Positions 1-12,446 of a stretch of DNA of 64,000 nucleotides are shown here, in pieces (within the stretch, counting starts at the first letter, position 1; the number at the start of each line of letters is the position of its first letter). The stretch lies in assembly GCA_900541645.1 (NCBI GenBank), contig UQKQ01000006.1, positions 62,001 to 126,000 of the forward strand. Direction: 5' to 3'. The translations under genes were made by a program, and so were the position numbers. The stretch comes from an uncultured Collinsella sp. (GTDB lineage Bacteria > Actinomycetota > Coriobacteriia > Coriobacteriales > Coriobacteriaceae). The notes beneath the pieces were generated by a model. The model was not told where the DNA came from. It made no database searches and worked only from the letters and a program-made list of their open reading frames with translations.

Positions 1-1088
1 GTGGCATGATCGTTCGCGACATGTGCGCCACGCCTTCTAACTGGCGCTCGGCCGTCAGCGTGCCGGAGTACCTGCGCGCTCACGGCATCGTCGCTATCGA
101 GGGCGTCGACACCCGCGCTCTGGTGCGCCACCTGCGCGACAACGGCTCCAAGATGGGCATTATCTCGACCGAGATCTTCGACGTCGACGAGCTTGCCGAG
201 CGTCTGGCCGCAGCGCCCACGCTGGTAGGCGAGAACCTGGTCAAGACCGTAAGTTGCCCCGCGCCTCACGAGTTTGTGGCCGCCGACCTGCCTGCCACGC
301 ATGACTTTGCGCTGGCTCCTGCTGCTCCCGCCCGCCACAACGTGGTCGCGTACGACTGCGGTGTGAAGCGCGGTATTCTGGAGGGCCTCGTCCGCGCCGG
401 CTGCGGCCTTACCGTCGTGCCGTGGGATACGCCCGCGAGTGAGGTGCTCGACATGAATCCCGACGGCGTCTTTTTATCCAACGGCCCCGGCGACCCCGAC
501 GCCGTGGTGGAGACCTATGAGCAGGTGCAACAGCTGATCGGCAAGGTGCCGGTCTTTGGTATTTGTCTTGGTCACCAGATGATCAGCCTGGCCTGCGGCG
601 CCCAGATGGAAAAGCTTAAGTTCGGTCACCGCGGTGGCAACCAGCCGGTCATGAACCTGGTAAGCCGTCGCGTGGAGATTACCGCACAAAACCATGGCTT
701 TGGCCTGCTGTTCCCCAGCTTGGGCAAGCTTGTCCCCGAACTTTCCGGCGGCGAGACCGAGCATGCGGTCGATGGAGATCTGCGCGTTTGGGTGCGCCGC
801 GGAATCGCGCCGGTCGTGATGAACGAGCGCTTCGGCCGCATTCGCCTGACGCATGTGAACCTTAACGACGGCACCGCCGAGGGCATCCAGCTGCTCGAAG
901 CCCCGTGCTTCTCGGTCCAGTACCACCCCGAGGCTTCGCCTGGCCCCACCGATGCCCACTATCTCTTTACCGCCTTTACGCGACTCATGGACGGCGAGGA
1001 GAACTACCTGGACATCGACACCGCGAAGGACCGCCTCGCCGGCTGGAATTTCGCCGAGTCCGAGAACGCTGCGACCGAGGAGAACTAA
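1..1088 (+). CDS. carA: Carbamoyl-phosphate synthase small (glutaminase) subunit, 5'-truncated by window edge
   Basis: This subunit hydrolyses glutamine and passes ammonia to CarB for carbamoyl phosphate, the precursor of pyrimidines and arginine. The reading frame is open from the first base, and compared with E. coli CarA roughly the first 75-80 residues lie outside the window. Visible are the N-terminal-domain end (GVDTRALVRHLRDNG), the class I amidotransferase nucleophile elbow GICLGHQ with its cysteine near base 563, and the HPEASPGP box carrying the catalytic His and Glu. Between NHGF and the RLTHVNLNDG strand there are about 34 residues more than in E. coli, and the C-terminus has an extra tail (GWNFAESENAATEEN). 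The stop is followed one base later by the carB start, so the two are surely one operon. The identity is secure; only the true start is unknown. Confidence 0.95.
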   Translation, partial: GMIVRDMCATPSNWRSAVSVPEYLRAHGIVAIEGVDTRALVRHLRDNGSKMGIISTEIFDVDELAERLAAAPTLVGENLVKTVSCPAPHEFVAADLPATHDFALAPAAPARHNVVAYDCGVKRGILEGLVRAGCGLTVVPWDTPASEVLDMNPDGVFLSNGPGDPDAVVETYEQVQQLIGKVPVFGICLGHQMISLACGAQMEKLKFGHRGGNQPVMNLVSRRVEITAQNHGFGLLFPSLGKLVPELSGGETEHAVDGDLRVWVRRGIAPVVMNERFGRIRLTHVNLNDGTAEGIQLLEAPCFSVQYHPEASPGPTDAHYLFTAFTRLMDGEENYLDIDTAKDRLAGWNFAESENAATEEN

Positions 1089-1089
1089 C

Positions 1090-4404
<3,315 letters not shown>

Positions 4405-4416
4405 TGTGACCTGTCC

Positions 4417-4504
4417 GGCCGGGGCGGAGGGGGCCGAGTTCCCCCTTCGCTCCGGCTGCAAGCAGAGTCGCTCAGTGGGAAGCTCGGCCCCCTCCGCCCC
4501 GGCC
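4417..4504. repeat. 88-bp element bounded by a perfect 22-bp inverted repeat
   Basis: The arms at 4417-4438 (beginning GGCCGGGGCGGAGG) and 4483-4504 are exact reverse complements and enclose 44 bases of non-palindromic sequence. A further AGTTCCC/GGGAAGCT pairing extends the stem inwards. There is no T-tract directly behind it, and a conventional terminator follows at 4575, so it is probably a repeat element and not the carAB terminator. Confidence 0.7.
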
Positions 4505-4574
4505 TTCGGTGACTTGGGTGCACCGTGTGCTGCCGAAGGGGCTTTGTGCGATGACTAAGGCTAAATAGAAAATG

Positions 4575-4620
4575 AGAGTGGGCCCTGCCGTTCGTTCGAG
4601 CGGCAGGGCCCACTCTTTGT
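4575..4620 (+). terminator. Rho-independent terminator after carB
   Basis: A perfect 16-bp stem (AGAGTGGGCCCTGCCG at 4575-4590 paired with 4601-4616) with a 10-base loop is followed by a short T-rich stretch. It lies 170 bases behind the carB stop and would end the carAB transcript. Confidence 0.8.
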
Positions 4621-4655
4621 ATGGAGGCCTTTTTGCTGTTAGTCGAGGACGCCTC

Positions 4656-4858
4656 TGGACAGTTAGTTCAAATTCGTATTTATTAGAGAGTAGGAGAAGA
4701 TCGATTTGGACTCATTCGGCCTACTTTTGGCAATCTGAATCGATCAAGATGCTCAGCCAAGCCGGGAACGGTCCAATACTGGGTCCGCGTCGGCTTCCAA
4801 GCGGCAATTTCGTGCCCAAGGCCACGGCCAAATTATACGTATCTGAACTAACCGCCCA
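4656..4858. repeat. 203-bp inverted-repeat element, copy 1
   Basis: The left end reads TGGACAGTTAGTTCAAATTC and the right end is the matching inverted repeat ending CTGAACTAACCGCCCA. Both ends carry a few changes from the consensus seen in copies at 29652, 31180 and 61295. The total length is 203 bp, equal to copies 3 and 4, but the interior cannot be aligned by eye with any of them. No target-site duplication is visible. The element sits between the carB terminator and the GH31 gene. Confidence 0.8.
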
Positions 4859-5315
4859 TCACTCTCCGTCAACCTTTTTATCCAAACCAAATCAGTCAAC
4901 GTACGTCATGGCAATATCCGGTAGGTCGCAGGGTGGCGGCTGAGCCTTTCTCTCGGGAAACTTCGCGAAGCCCAGCTCCCGAGGGAGAGGTACGGTCTGT
5001 GTAATACCAGATAAACAGTACATTTTTGCTTAATTGGTATTTGACTGAAGAACCAATTGGTATGGCTTATTTAGCCCACCCTGCCATTGACGCTCATTTT
5101 AATACCACTGGGAGAATTCCGAACTTGGTTGCGCAACTGCTCCCGTATGCTGATTCGACCTAATAGGTGGATATCTGGTTACTACCAGTTGACCCCTTGG
5201 TAACGGGTGGGCCCACTGCACGGAATGTACCGAACACCCCCCCGTTTGATGCGTTCGCCCATGCTGCAGGGCGTGCGTCCGCGACGCTTCCGCATGTCGG
5301 AGGAAAGGAGTCCAG
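4859..5315 (+). promoter_or_regulatory. Upstream region of the GH31 gene with TTGGTAT motif cluster
   Basis: No gene is supported here. An imperfect hairpin (CTCTCGGGA ... TCCCGAGGGAGAGG) lies at about 4953-4990. A cluster of TTGGTAT/ATACCA half-sites follows: 5003-5010, 5032-5040, the palindrome ACCAATTGGT at 5052-5061, and 5100-5107. A further GTTAC ... GTAAC inverted pair lies near 5178-5205. Such clusters suit binding by a sugar-responsive repressor of the glycosidase gene, but no regulator is encoded nearby. A strong ribosome site (GGAGGAAAGGAG) lies at about 5299-5310. Confidence 0.4.
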
Positions 5316-8300
5316 GTGTGTAGGAATTCCATTTTTACGAAACGGTGGGTGAAGGGAAGCGCGGTCCTCGTTGCCACTGCAGCGACGCTCGTGTTTGCCA
5401 ATCCCCAGCAGGCGATTGCCACGCCACTCAAGGGCGTCGACTCAGCGACCGTGTCTCAGTCTGCCTCGAACGTCGTCGACATCGATTTCGCTGACGGCAT
5501 CAAGGGCCGTATTACGTTCCTCGAGGACGGTATTTTCCGTTATAACGTCGACCCCAAGGGTGAGTTTTCCGAGTACGCCACGCCGCGCAGTAAGTCCCAC
5601 ACGGCTAAGATCCAGGCTCAGCCCGATACCTCGGACACCTACAGCAAGCCGAGTGCGACGGTTGCCGACAAGGGCGACACTATCGAGATCACCGGCGGAA
5701 AGGCGACCGTGATCCTGGACAAGGCGACTGGCAAGATGAGTATCAAGTCAGGCGACCGTGTCGTGGTTTCCGAGTCCGCGTCCCTCGACCTTGATAAGAA
5801 GGGTACCGTCCAGACGCTCGCCAAGGAGAAGTCCGAGAACTTCTTTGGCGGCGGCACCCAGAACGGACGCTTCCTGCACACCAACCAGACCATCGCCATC
5901 TCCAACACGAACAACTGGACCGATGGCGGCGTTGCCTCGCCCAACCCGTTTTATTGGACGAGTGACGGCTACGGCGTGCTCCGAAACACGTTTGCAGAGG
6001 GTTCCTACGACTTCGGTTCCACGGACTCATCGACGGTCACGACTTTGCACAGCGAGAATGAGTTTGATGCCTACTACTTCGTGGCGACCAACGAGGGAGC
6101 TTCGAACGTGGCAACTGAGATGCTGCAGGACTACTACAAGGTGACCGGTAACCCGGTACTGCTGCCCGAGTACGGGTTCTACCTTGGTCATCTTAATGCC
6201 TATAACCGTGATGGCTGGTCAACGACCTCGGGTCAAAAGAAGTGGGAGACCAAGGGCAGCAAGTCCTCGAGCGAGAAGGGCGACGTTAAGTACGAGTCTG
6301 GCATGTCGACGGGCTACAAGCTCGACGGCACACTTGCGGCCGAGACGCTCAACGGTGAGGGCCCTACGGTTGATACCGAGAACATGAAAGCGACCGATTT
6401 CGACCGCCAGTTCTCTGCTCGGCAGGTTATCGATGACTACGAGGACAGCGACATGCCGCTCGGCTGGTTCCTGCCGAACGACGGCTACGGCGCCGGCTAT
6501 GGCCAGAACGGTTACTACAAGACCGGCGGCGTCAACTCCGACGGAGCGAGCTCGGCCGACCGTCTTAACGCTGTGCGTGCCAACGTCGACAACCTTAAGA
6601 AGTTCACCGAGTATGCCAACTCAAAGGGTGTGAGCACGGGCTTGTGGACCCAGTCCAACCTTGAGCCCGACAGCAACCCTGAGACCCCGTGGCATCTGCT
6701 TCGCGACTTCGACGCCGAGGTCAAGACGGGAGGCATCACTACCCTTAAGACCGACGTTGCCTGGGTTGGATCTGGCTACTCCTTTGGTCTTAATGGCATC
6801 AAGACAGCTTATGACACGGTGACGACCGGCGCTAACAAGCGCCCCAACATCATCACGCTCGATGGTTGGGCCGGCACGCAGCGCTTTGGTGGCATTTGGA
6901 CCGGCGACCAGTATGGCGGTAACTGGGAGTACATTCGCTTCCATATCCCCACGTATATCGGTCAGAGTCTTTCGGGCAACCCCAACATCGGCTCCGACAT
7001 GGATGGCATTTTTGGCGGCGACCCCATCATCTCTGCGCGTGACTACCAGTGGAAGACGTTCACGCCCTCTATGCTCGACATGGACGGTTGGGGCACCTAC
7101 CGTAAATCGCCCATGACGCACGGCGATCCCTACACAGGCATCTCGCGCTTCTACCTCAAGCTCAAGGCGCAGCTCATGCCCTATATCTACACGAGCGCGG
7201 CCTCGGCGGCCAACATCGACACGGGTAACGGCGATGCCGGCCTGCCCATGATCCGCGCCATGCTGCTTTCCGATAACTCCGAGTACGCCGCAAGCACCTC
7301 GACGCAGTACCAGTATATGTTCGGTGAGAACTTCCTAGTGGCACCGGTGTATCAGGATACCCAGGCAGACGAGAACGGCAACGACATTCGCAATGGGATT
7401 TACCTCCCCAACTACGGCACCGACGAGAATCCCACCATCTGGATCGATTACTTCTCGGGTAAGCAGTATCGCGGCGGCCAGGTTCTCAACAACTACGAGG
7501 CTCCGCTTTGGAAGCTGCCGCTGTTTGTGAAGGCCAACGCTATCGTGCCGATGTACGCCGAGAACAACAACCCCGAGGCCGTGAGCGACACCAACACCAA
7601 GGGTACCGACCGCAGCCAGCGTATCGTCGAGTTCTTCGCCACCGAGGGCGACGGCACCTTTACGCAGTACGAGGACGACGGCTCCTCCATCGAGAACAAC
7701 ACGACTGAGGACGATTCCTACGGTACGATCGACAATATCTCCTACGGTGAGCATGTGAGCACCGTCTACAGATCCAAGGCCGCAGGCGGCACCGCGACCT
7801 TTACCGCCGAAGCCTCGCAGGGTGGCTACAACGGCTACGACTCCAATCGCACCACGACCTTCGTGGCCAACGTGTCCGCCAAGCCCATGAGCGTCGTCGC
7901 CAAGAACGGCGGATCCGCGCTCAACGTGGTTGAGGTCGACTCGCAGGAGACCTTTGACACCGCGACCCCCGAGGCCGGCCAGGCGGTCTACTTCTACAGC
8001 GAGACCCCTAACCTCAACCACTACGGCAGCGATGTGGACGGCACCGAGGCCGAGCGGGGCGAGAGCTTTAACAACACCAAGATCACCACGAACCCCAAGG
8101 TCTACGTCAAGTTCGCGAAGACCGATGTTGCTGCGGCGGCGCAGACGCTCGAGCTGGGCGGTTTCGTGAACGCCGACGCCACGCTCACAGCCGATCGCCT
8201 CAACGAGAGCCTCTCCGCACCCACGAACCTTGCTGCCCCCGAGGACGTCACGACCCCAACGAGCATCAAGCTCACCTGGGGAAAGGTCGATGGTGCTACC

Positions 8301-11300
8301 TCCTACGACCTTAAGGTCGACGGCACCGTGTTCGCCGTGGGTGATGCGGCCGAGTTCACGCACACCGACCTCGCCTACAATAGCAAGCACACCTACCAGA
8401 TTCGTTCGCGCAACGCCGAGGGCTACTCCGCCTGGAGCGATGTGCTCGAGGCGAACTCCGCACTCGATCCGTGGCGGAACGTCCCCGACGCCGAGCAAAT
8501 CACCTGGGAGGGCTCACTTTACGGCAGCCATAAGGCCGAGCTCGCCTTCGACCATGAGTTCCAGTCGGGCGACGGCGGTTTCCACTCCGGTGGCAACGAT
8601 CTGGGCAAGGCGCTTACCGTTGACTATGGACGCGCTTACAAGCTCGATAAGCTCGAGTACTATCCGCGCGATGACGCCGGCAACGGCACTGTGACCAAGA
8701 TGCGTGTTGAGACGAGTCTCGATGGCGTCCACTGGACGAGCCAGGAGGTCGATTGGGCACGTTCCGCTGATTGTAAGACGGTAGCGTTTGACGGCACCGT
8801 GGCCGCCCGTTACGTGCGCATGACACCGCTCGCCTCGGTCGGCAATTTCTTCTCCGCGTCCGAGATTGCCATCTACAAGACCGACGGCACGGATGGCTTC
8901 GCCGTGGGCTCCAACCTCAACAAGGCCACGATCTCCGACGGAGACTACTCCAACATGAAGAACTATCTGGGCCTCGAGAATCGCGAGCCCGATACCCCGA
9001 CGTTCGGTTCGCAGATCCGCGACCACTTCGCCGACCTCAACGATAACGGCGTTTACGACGTCTACGATTACTCGTTCACCATGGCGGGTCTTGACGGCGG
9101 CACTAAACAAAAGGGAAAGGTCGCAGGTTCGCTCGCGGTGATTCCGAGCAAGACCGAGGTCGAGGCCGGTGATGAGATCACCGTTGATGTCTATGCGGCC
9201 GACGCCAAGAACGTCAACGCCCTGGGCGCTCTCGTCAACTTCAAGAGCGACCAGTTCGAGTTTGTGTCCGAGAGCATCGCGCAGGACGGCTCGACTGCCG
9301 GCATGGAGAACCTGTCTCGCGAGAAGGTCCAGTTCGCGGACAGAACGCAGACTATCAATCTCGCCTTTGCCAACCGCGGCGATGGCAAGCTCTACAACGG
9401 TACCGGCGCGGTGGCGAGTTTCAAGCTCAAGGCCAAGACCGCCGGCAAGGTCGAACTGCCCTCGACATCTTGGCTCATCGGTCCGGCATGCGACGCACTT
9501 GAGTTTGCGAGCGACGGCACGGTGACGATGCCGGATGTTCCTCAGCCAACGGTCGCCGAGTACGGTCAGGACGCCTTCAACATCACGATGACCAACGATG
9601 AGCTCACGACCGACGACGGGACCAACGTCGAGAAACTTATCCAGCAGAAGAGCTATAACGCGCTGTTCGATAATAACGAGGGCGACAACGGCTTTGAGTT
9701 CCTATGGAACTGGAGCGGCAACTGGGACAGCGAGGGTAAGCTTCCGAGTTACGTGAAGCTTCCCACCACGATGACATTCGCATTTAAGACGCCGTCGAAA
9801 CTCGATAGTGTCGAGGTCGTTAACCGCAACGGTGGCAACGGAACCGTGCAGAAGATCAAGGCTGTCGTGACGTTCGAGGATGGCTCGACCCAAGAGTTCG
9901 CGGGCGGGGAGTACGATTCCTTCCTGGCTCGCTACGCCTTTGACCTCTCTGCCGAGAACAAGGGCAAGAAGGCGACCAAGGTCGAGGTCACGCCGCTTGA
10001 GGCATCGGGTGACCAGATGCTCACACTGCGTGAGGTCAACTTCAACTACACGCAGGGTGTCGAGGCCATCGAGGGTGTCGAGCTAGGCAAGAACCAGACC
10101 GAGTTCTTTGAAGGCGACATTACGCCCGTCGACGCCAAGGCTACGCCTGAGAGCGCTGGCTACCCCTATGTGACGGTCGAGAGCTCCGACCCCTCTGTGG
10201 TAAGCGTCTCCGCTGTTCAGGCTGGCGATAGCGTGAGCTACTACCTGCGTGCCAACAAGGCCGGCAAGGCAAAGATCACGGTGGCGTCGGTACTCGACCC
10301 CTCCAAGACCGCATCCTATGAGGTCGAGGTCAAGGCTGGTGTCGATACCTCTGCGCTCGTAGCAGCGCTTTCCAAGGCCGCGGGCTACAGCGAGTCCGTC
10401 TACACCAAGGATTCCTATGCAGCTCTCACCACTGCGGTCGAGGCGGCTCAGAAGCTCCTCGACAGCGGCCAGGGCAGCTATAGCAAGAAGGATGTCGCAG
10501 ACGCCACAGCCAAGATCGAGAAGGCAATCGACGGCCTCAAGATGCGCCCTGTTGATGAGAAGATTCTCATCAACACGCCCGAGAACCGCAAGAACGTCAA
10601 GGTGGCCGGCTTCTCGAGTGAGGCCGACTACGAGGGCAGCAACGCCGTCAACGCTCTCGACGGCGACGAGCGGACGCTTTGGCACAGCGACTGGGCCCAT
10701 GGGACCGGTATGCCCCAGTATCTGAGTGTCGACCTGGGCCGCGACTACGATCTCACCGACGTTACATTCCTGCCGCGCCAGGACGGCGGCACTAACGGCG
10801 ATATCTTCGAGGCCGAGATACTGGTCTCCGACACTGCCGACGGTTATGAGAAGGGCACCGCCGCGTCGATGGGTACGTTCGCCTTCGACAACGATGGCCG
10901 CGTGTTCACCGACCGTGGCGACTGGAAACAGATGAGCTTTGGCGCCGCGCGCGGTCGCTACGTGACCGTCAAGGTGATTCACGCCGGCGGGGGCGACGTT
11001 GATGCCTACTGCAGCATGGCGGAGCTCAAGTTCTACGGTACGGCCGTCCCCGATCCGGTGGCGAAGGATGATCTCACTGCCGCGATCGAAAAGGTTGATG
11101 CCGAGCTTGCCGCCGGCGACCTCAAGGCCGGCGACTACACCGAGGCCTCCTGGACGGCGCTCGAGAACGCCCTGGCGAGCGCCCGCGCCATCTTGAGCGA
11201 CGAGGATGCCACGCAGGACGAGGTCGACCAGGCGCTCAGGGCGCTCGAGAGCGCCCGCGACGCGCTCGAGAAGACCCCGGTGGTCCCGGTCGAGAATCCG

Positions 11301-11729
11301 ACTAAGAAGCAGCTCAAGGCCCTGGTCAAGCAGGCGAAGGAGACTGACACCAGGGGTAAGACGGCCGAGTCTGTCAAGGCCCTGACGGATGCCATTACCT
11401 ACGCCGAGGACGTCTTGGGTGATGAGAATGCTTCCGACACCCAGATCCAGGCGGCCTATAGCCAGCTCAAGCTGGCCATTGAGAGCCTCAAGGATGCCGA
11501 TTCCGGCAACCAGGGCGGCTCGGGCAACCAGGGTTCCGGCAATGGCTCGAACGGCGGCAACCAGGCGGGCAAGCCCGCAGGCGACAAGGCCCAGGGCAGC
11601 AAGAAGAACGGTTCGGCGATTCCCAATACCGGAGACCAGACGGCGGCGACCGTCGCGACCGTCGGTGGTCTTGGCGCCATCATCGCCGCGATCGGCGCTT
11701 TCTTCCATCGTCGCAGCAAGGCTAAGTAG
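5316..11729 (+). CDS. Secreted, cell-wall-anchored GH31 glycosidase with CBM32, cohesin, dockerin-like and FIVAR domains
   Basis: This is a 2137-residue surface exo-glycosidase, starting at a GTG 5 bases behind AGGAAAGGAG. A signal peptide (about residues 1-36, ending AIA) precedes the GH31 module (about 50-900). Candidate catalytic residues are D480 in LKTDVAWVG and D561 in GSDMDGIFGG. Then come a fibronectin III domain (967-1050), a discoidin/CBM32 domain (1050-1187), a dockerin-like segment (1200-1265, DLNDNGVYDVYDY), a cohesin-like domain (1269-1409), a second discoidin-like domain (1416-1582), a bacterial Ig-like domain (1583-1677), a FIVAR helix pair (1675-1745), another CBM32 (1749-1909), two more FIVAR repeats (1915-2060), a Gly/Asn linker, and IPNTG at 2102 with a membrane segment and basic tail. 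The layout resembles clostridial mucin-active enzymes. The KTDVAW form of the nucleophile strand makes an alpha-N-acetylgalactosaminidase-type GH31 possible, but the substrate is inference. Confidence 0.9.
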   Translation: MCRNSIFTKRWVKGSAVLVATAATLVFANPQQAIATPLKGVDSATVSQSASNVVDIDFADGIKGRITFLEDGIFRYNVDPKGEFSEYATPRSKSHTAKIQAQPDTSDTYSKPSATVADKGDTIEITGGKATVILDKATGKMSIKSGDRVVVSESASLDLDKKGTVQTLAKEKSENFFGGGTQNGRFLHTNQTIAISNTNNWTDGGVASPNPFYWTSDGYGVLRNTFAEGSYDFGSTDSSTVTTLHSENEFDAYYFVATNEGASNVATEMLQDYYKVTGNPVLLPEYGFYLGHLNAYNRDGWSTTSGQKKWETKGSKSSSEKGDVKYESGMSTGYKLDGTLAAETLNGEGPTVDTENMKATDFDRQFSARQVIDDYEDSDMPLGWFLPNDGYGAGYGQNGYYKTGGVNSDGASSADRLNAVRANVDNLKKFTEYANSKGVSTGLWTQSNLEPDSNPETPWHLLRDFDAEVKTGGITTLKTDVAWVGSGYSFGLNGIKTAYDTVTTGANKRPNIITLDGWAGTQRFGGIWTGDQYGGNWEYIRFHIPTYIGQSLSGNPNIGSDMDGIFGGDPIISARDYQWKTFTPSMLDMDGWGTYRKSPMTHGDPYTGISRFYLKLKAQLMPYIYTSAASAANIDTGNGDAGLPMIRAMLLSDNSEYAASTSTQYQYMFGENFLVAPVYQDTQADENGNDIRNGIYLPNYGTDENPTIWIDYFSGKQYRGGQVLNNYEAPLWKLPLFVKANAIVPMYAENNNPEAVSDTNTKGTDRSQRIVEFFATEGDGTFTQYEDDGSSIENNTTEDDSYGTIDNISYGEHVSTVYRSKAAGGTATFTAEASQGGYNGYDSNRTTTFVANVSAKPMSVVAKNGGSALNVVEVDSQETFDTATPEAGQAVYFYSETPNLNHYGSDVDGTEAERGESFNNTKITTNPKVYVKFAKTDVAAAAQTLELGGFVNADATLTADRLNESLSAPTNLAAPEDVTTPTSIKLTWGKVDGATSYDLKVDGTVFAVGDAAEFTHTDLAYNSKHTYQIRSRNAEGYSAWSDVLEANSALDPWRNVPDAEQITWEGSLYGSHKAELAFDHEFQSGDGGFHSGGNDLGKALTVDYGRAYKLDKLEYYPRDDAGNGTVTKMRVETSLDGVHWTSQEVDWARSADCKTVAFDGTVAARYVRMTPLASVGNFFSASEIAIYKTDGTDGFAVGSNLNKATISDGDYSNMKNYLGLENREPDTPTFGSQIRDHFADLNDNGVYDVYDYSFTMAGLDGGTKQKGKVAGSLAVIPSKTEVEAGDEITVDVYAADAKNVNALGALVNFKSDQFEFVSESIAQDGSTAGMENLSREKVQFADRTQTINLAFANRGDGKLYNGTGAVASFKLKAKTAGKVELPSTSWLIGPACDALEFASDGTVTMPDVPQPTVAEYGQDAFNITMTNDELTTDDGTNVEKLIQQKSYNALFDNNEGDNGFEFLWNWSGNWDSEGKLPSYVKLPTTMTFAFKTPSKLDSVEVVNRNGGNGTVQKIKAVVTFEDGSTQEFAGGEYDSFLARYAFDLSAENKGKKATKVEVTPLEASGDQMLTLREVNFNYTQGVEAIEGVELGKNQTEFFEGDITPVDAKATPESAGYPYVTVESSDPSVVSVSAVQAGDSVSYYLRANKAGKAKITVASVLDPSKTASYEVEVKAGVDTSALVAALSKAAGYSESVYTKDSYAALTTAVEAAQKLLDSGQGSYSKKDVADATAKIEKAIDGLKMRPVDEKILINTPENRKNVKVAGFSSEADYEGSNAVNALDGDERTLWHSDWAHGTGMPQYLSVDLGRDYDLTDVTFLPRQDGGTNGDIFEAEILVSDTADGYEKGTAASMGTFAFDNDGRVFTDRGDWKQMSFGAARGRYVTVKVIHAGGGDVDAYCSMAELKFYGTAVPDPVAKDDLTAAIEKVDAELAAGDLKAGDYTEASWTALENALASARAILSDEDATQDEVDQALRALESARDALEKTPVVPVENPTKKQLKALVKQAKETDTRGKTAESVKALTDAITYAEDVLGDENASDTQIQAAYSQLKLAIESLKDADSGNQGGSGNQGSGNGSNGGNQAGKPAGDKAQGSKKNGSAIPNTGDQTAATVATVGGLGAIIAAIGAFFHRRSKAK

Positions 11730-11746
11730 CCCCAGCAACAGCTAAG

Positions 11747-11791
11747 CAAGCGTGCCCGCCGTCCCACCCAAGGACGGTGGGCACGCTTTTT
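11747..11791 (+). terminator. Terminator after the GH31 gene
   Basis: A GC-rich hairpin (GCGTGCCCGCCGTCC paired with GGACGGTGGGCACGC) is followed by TTTTT. It lies directly behind the GH31 stop and isolates that gene from purE. Confidence 0.85.
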
Positions 11792-11946
11792 GAATGTAGG
11801 CAGAAAGCTCCGACCCTTCGGCCTTAATCTCGCAAAGCGTTCCGTCTCCCGCCGAACACATCAGCATCGGCGGCTATACTTGAATTATTTGCAGTTAAGG
11901 GTCGCGGATTCGCTGCGTCACCGCTCTCAACAGGAGGTCTATGTTT

Positions 11947-12411
11947 ATGGCAGATCAAAAGCCGGTTGTCGGGATCATCATGGGTTCCAAGTCCGATCTG
12001 GGCGTTATGGAAGGCTGCACCGCCGAGCTCGAGGCACTGGGTGTGCCCTATGAGCTCGTGATCGCGAGCGCACACCGCACGCCGGCGAAGGTCCACGAGT
12101 GGGCTTCGACTGCCGCCGATCGCGGCATCAAGGTGATTATCGCCGCCGCCGGCAAGGCCGCTCACCTGGGTGGTGTCGTGGCTGCCTTTACGCCGCTGCC
12201 GGTTATCGGCGTGCCTATGAAGACGAGTGACCTGGGCGGTATGGACTCTTTGCTGTCGATGGTGCAGATGCCCTCCGGCGTGCCCGTGGCCTGCGTTGCC
12301 ATCAACGGCGCCAAGAACGCTGCCATTTACGCCACGCAGATTCTGGGCGCATGCGACCCCGAGTACCGCAAGGTTATCGAGAAGATGAAGCAGGAGATGG
12401 CTGACGCCTAA
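11947..12411 (+). CDS. purE: N5-carboxyaminoimidazole ribonucleotide mutase (class I PurE)
   Basis: PurE moves the carboxylate of N5-CAIR to C4, forming CAIR in de novo purine synthesis. The 154-residue product shows the class I signature: the MGSKSD loop near the N-terminus, ASAHRTP, and AAGKAAHLGGVVAAFTPLPVIGVP. An upstream in-frame ATG at 11941 lies only 3 bases from the AGGAGG at 11932-11937, whereas 11947 has a 9-base gap, so I take 11947. A TATACT box at 11875-11880 could be its -10 element. No purK partner is in view; the other purine genes purF, purM and purN begin 3.5 kb downstream. Confidence 0.95.
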   Translation: MADQKPVVGIIMGSKSDLGVMEGCTAELEALGVPYELVIASAHRTPAKVHEWASTAADRGIKVIIAAAGKAAHLGGVVAAFTPLPVIGVPMKTSDLGGMDSLLSMVQMPSGVPVACVAINGAKNAAIYATQILGACDPEYRKVIEKMKQEMADA

Positions 12412-12446
12412 GCGTTCCGCCGTTTCGCCGCAGTATAAGGAGAGCC

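Noticed and set aside
952..1089. Longer carB reading frame starting at 952
   Set aside because: It overlaps the 3' part of carA in another frame; the conserved CarB N-terminus starts at 1090.
4699..4745. Conserved internal hairpin in the 203-bp elements
   Set aside because: Each copy has one 6-8-bp internal inverted pair, but positions differ between copies and such pairs are expected by chance in 150 bases.
4572..4943. 123-codon open frame before the GH31 gene
   Set aside because: It runs through the terminator hairpin and the 203-bp repeat; no ribosome site and no recognisable product.
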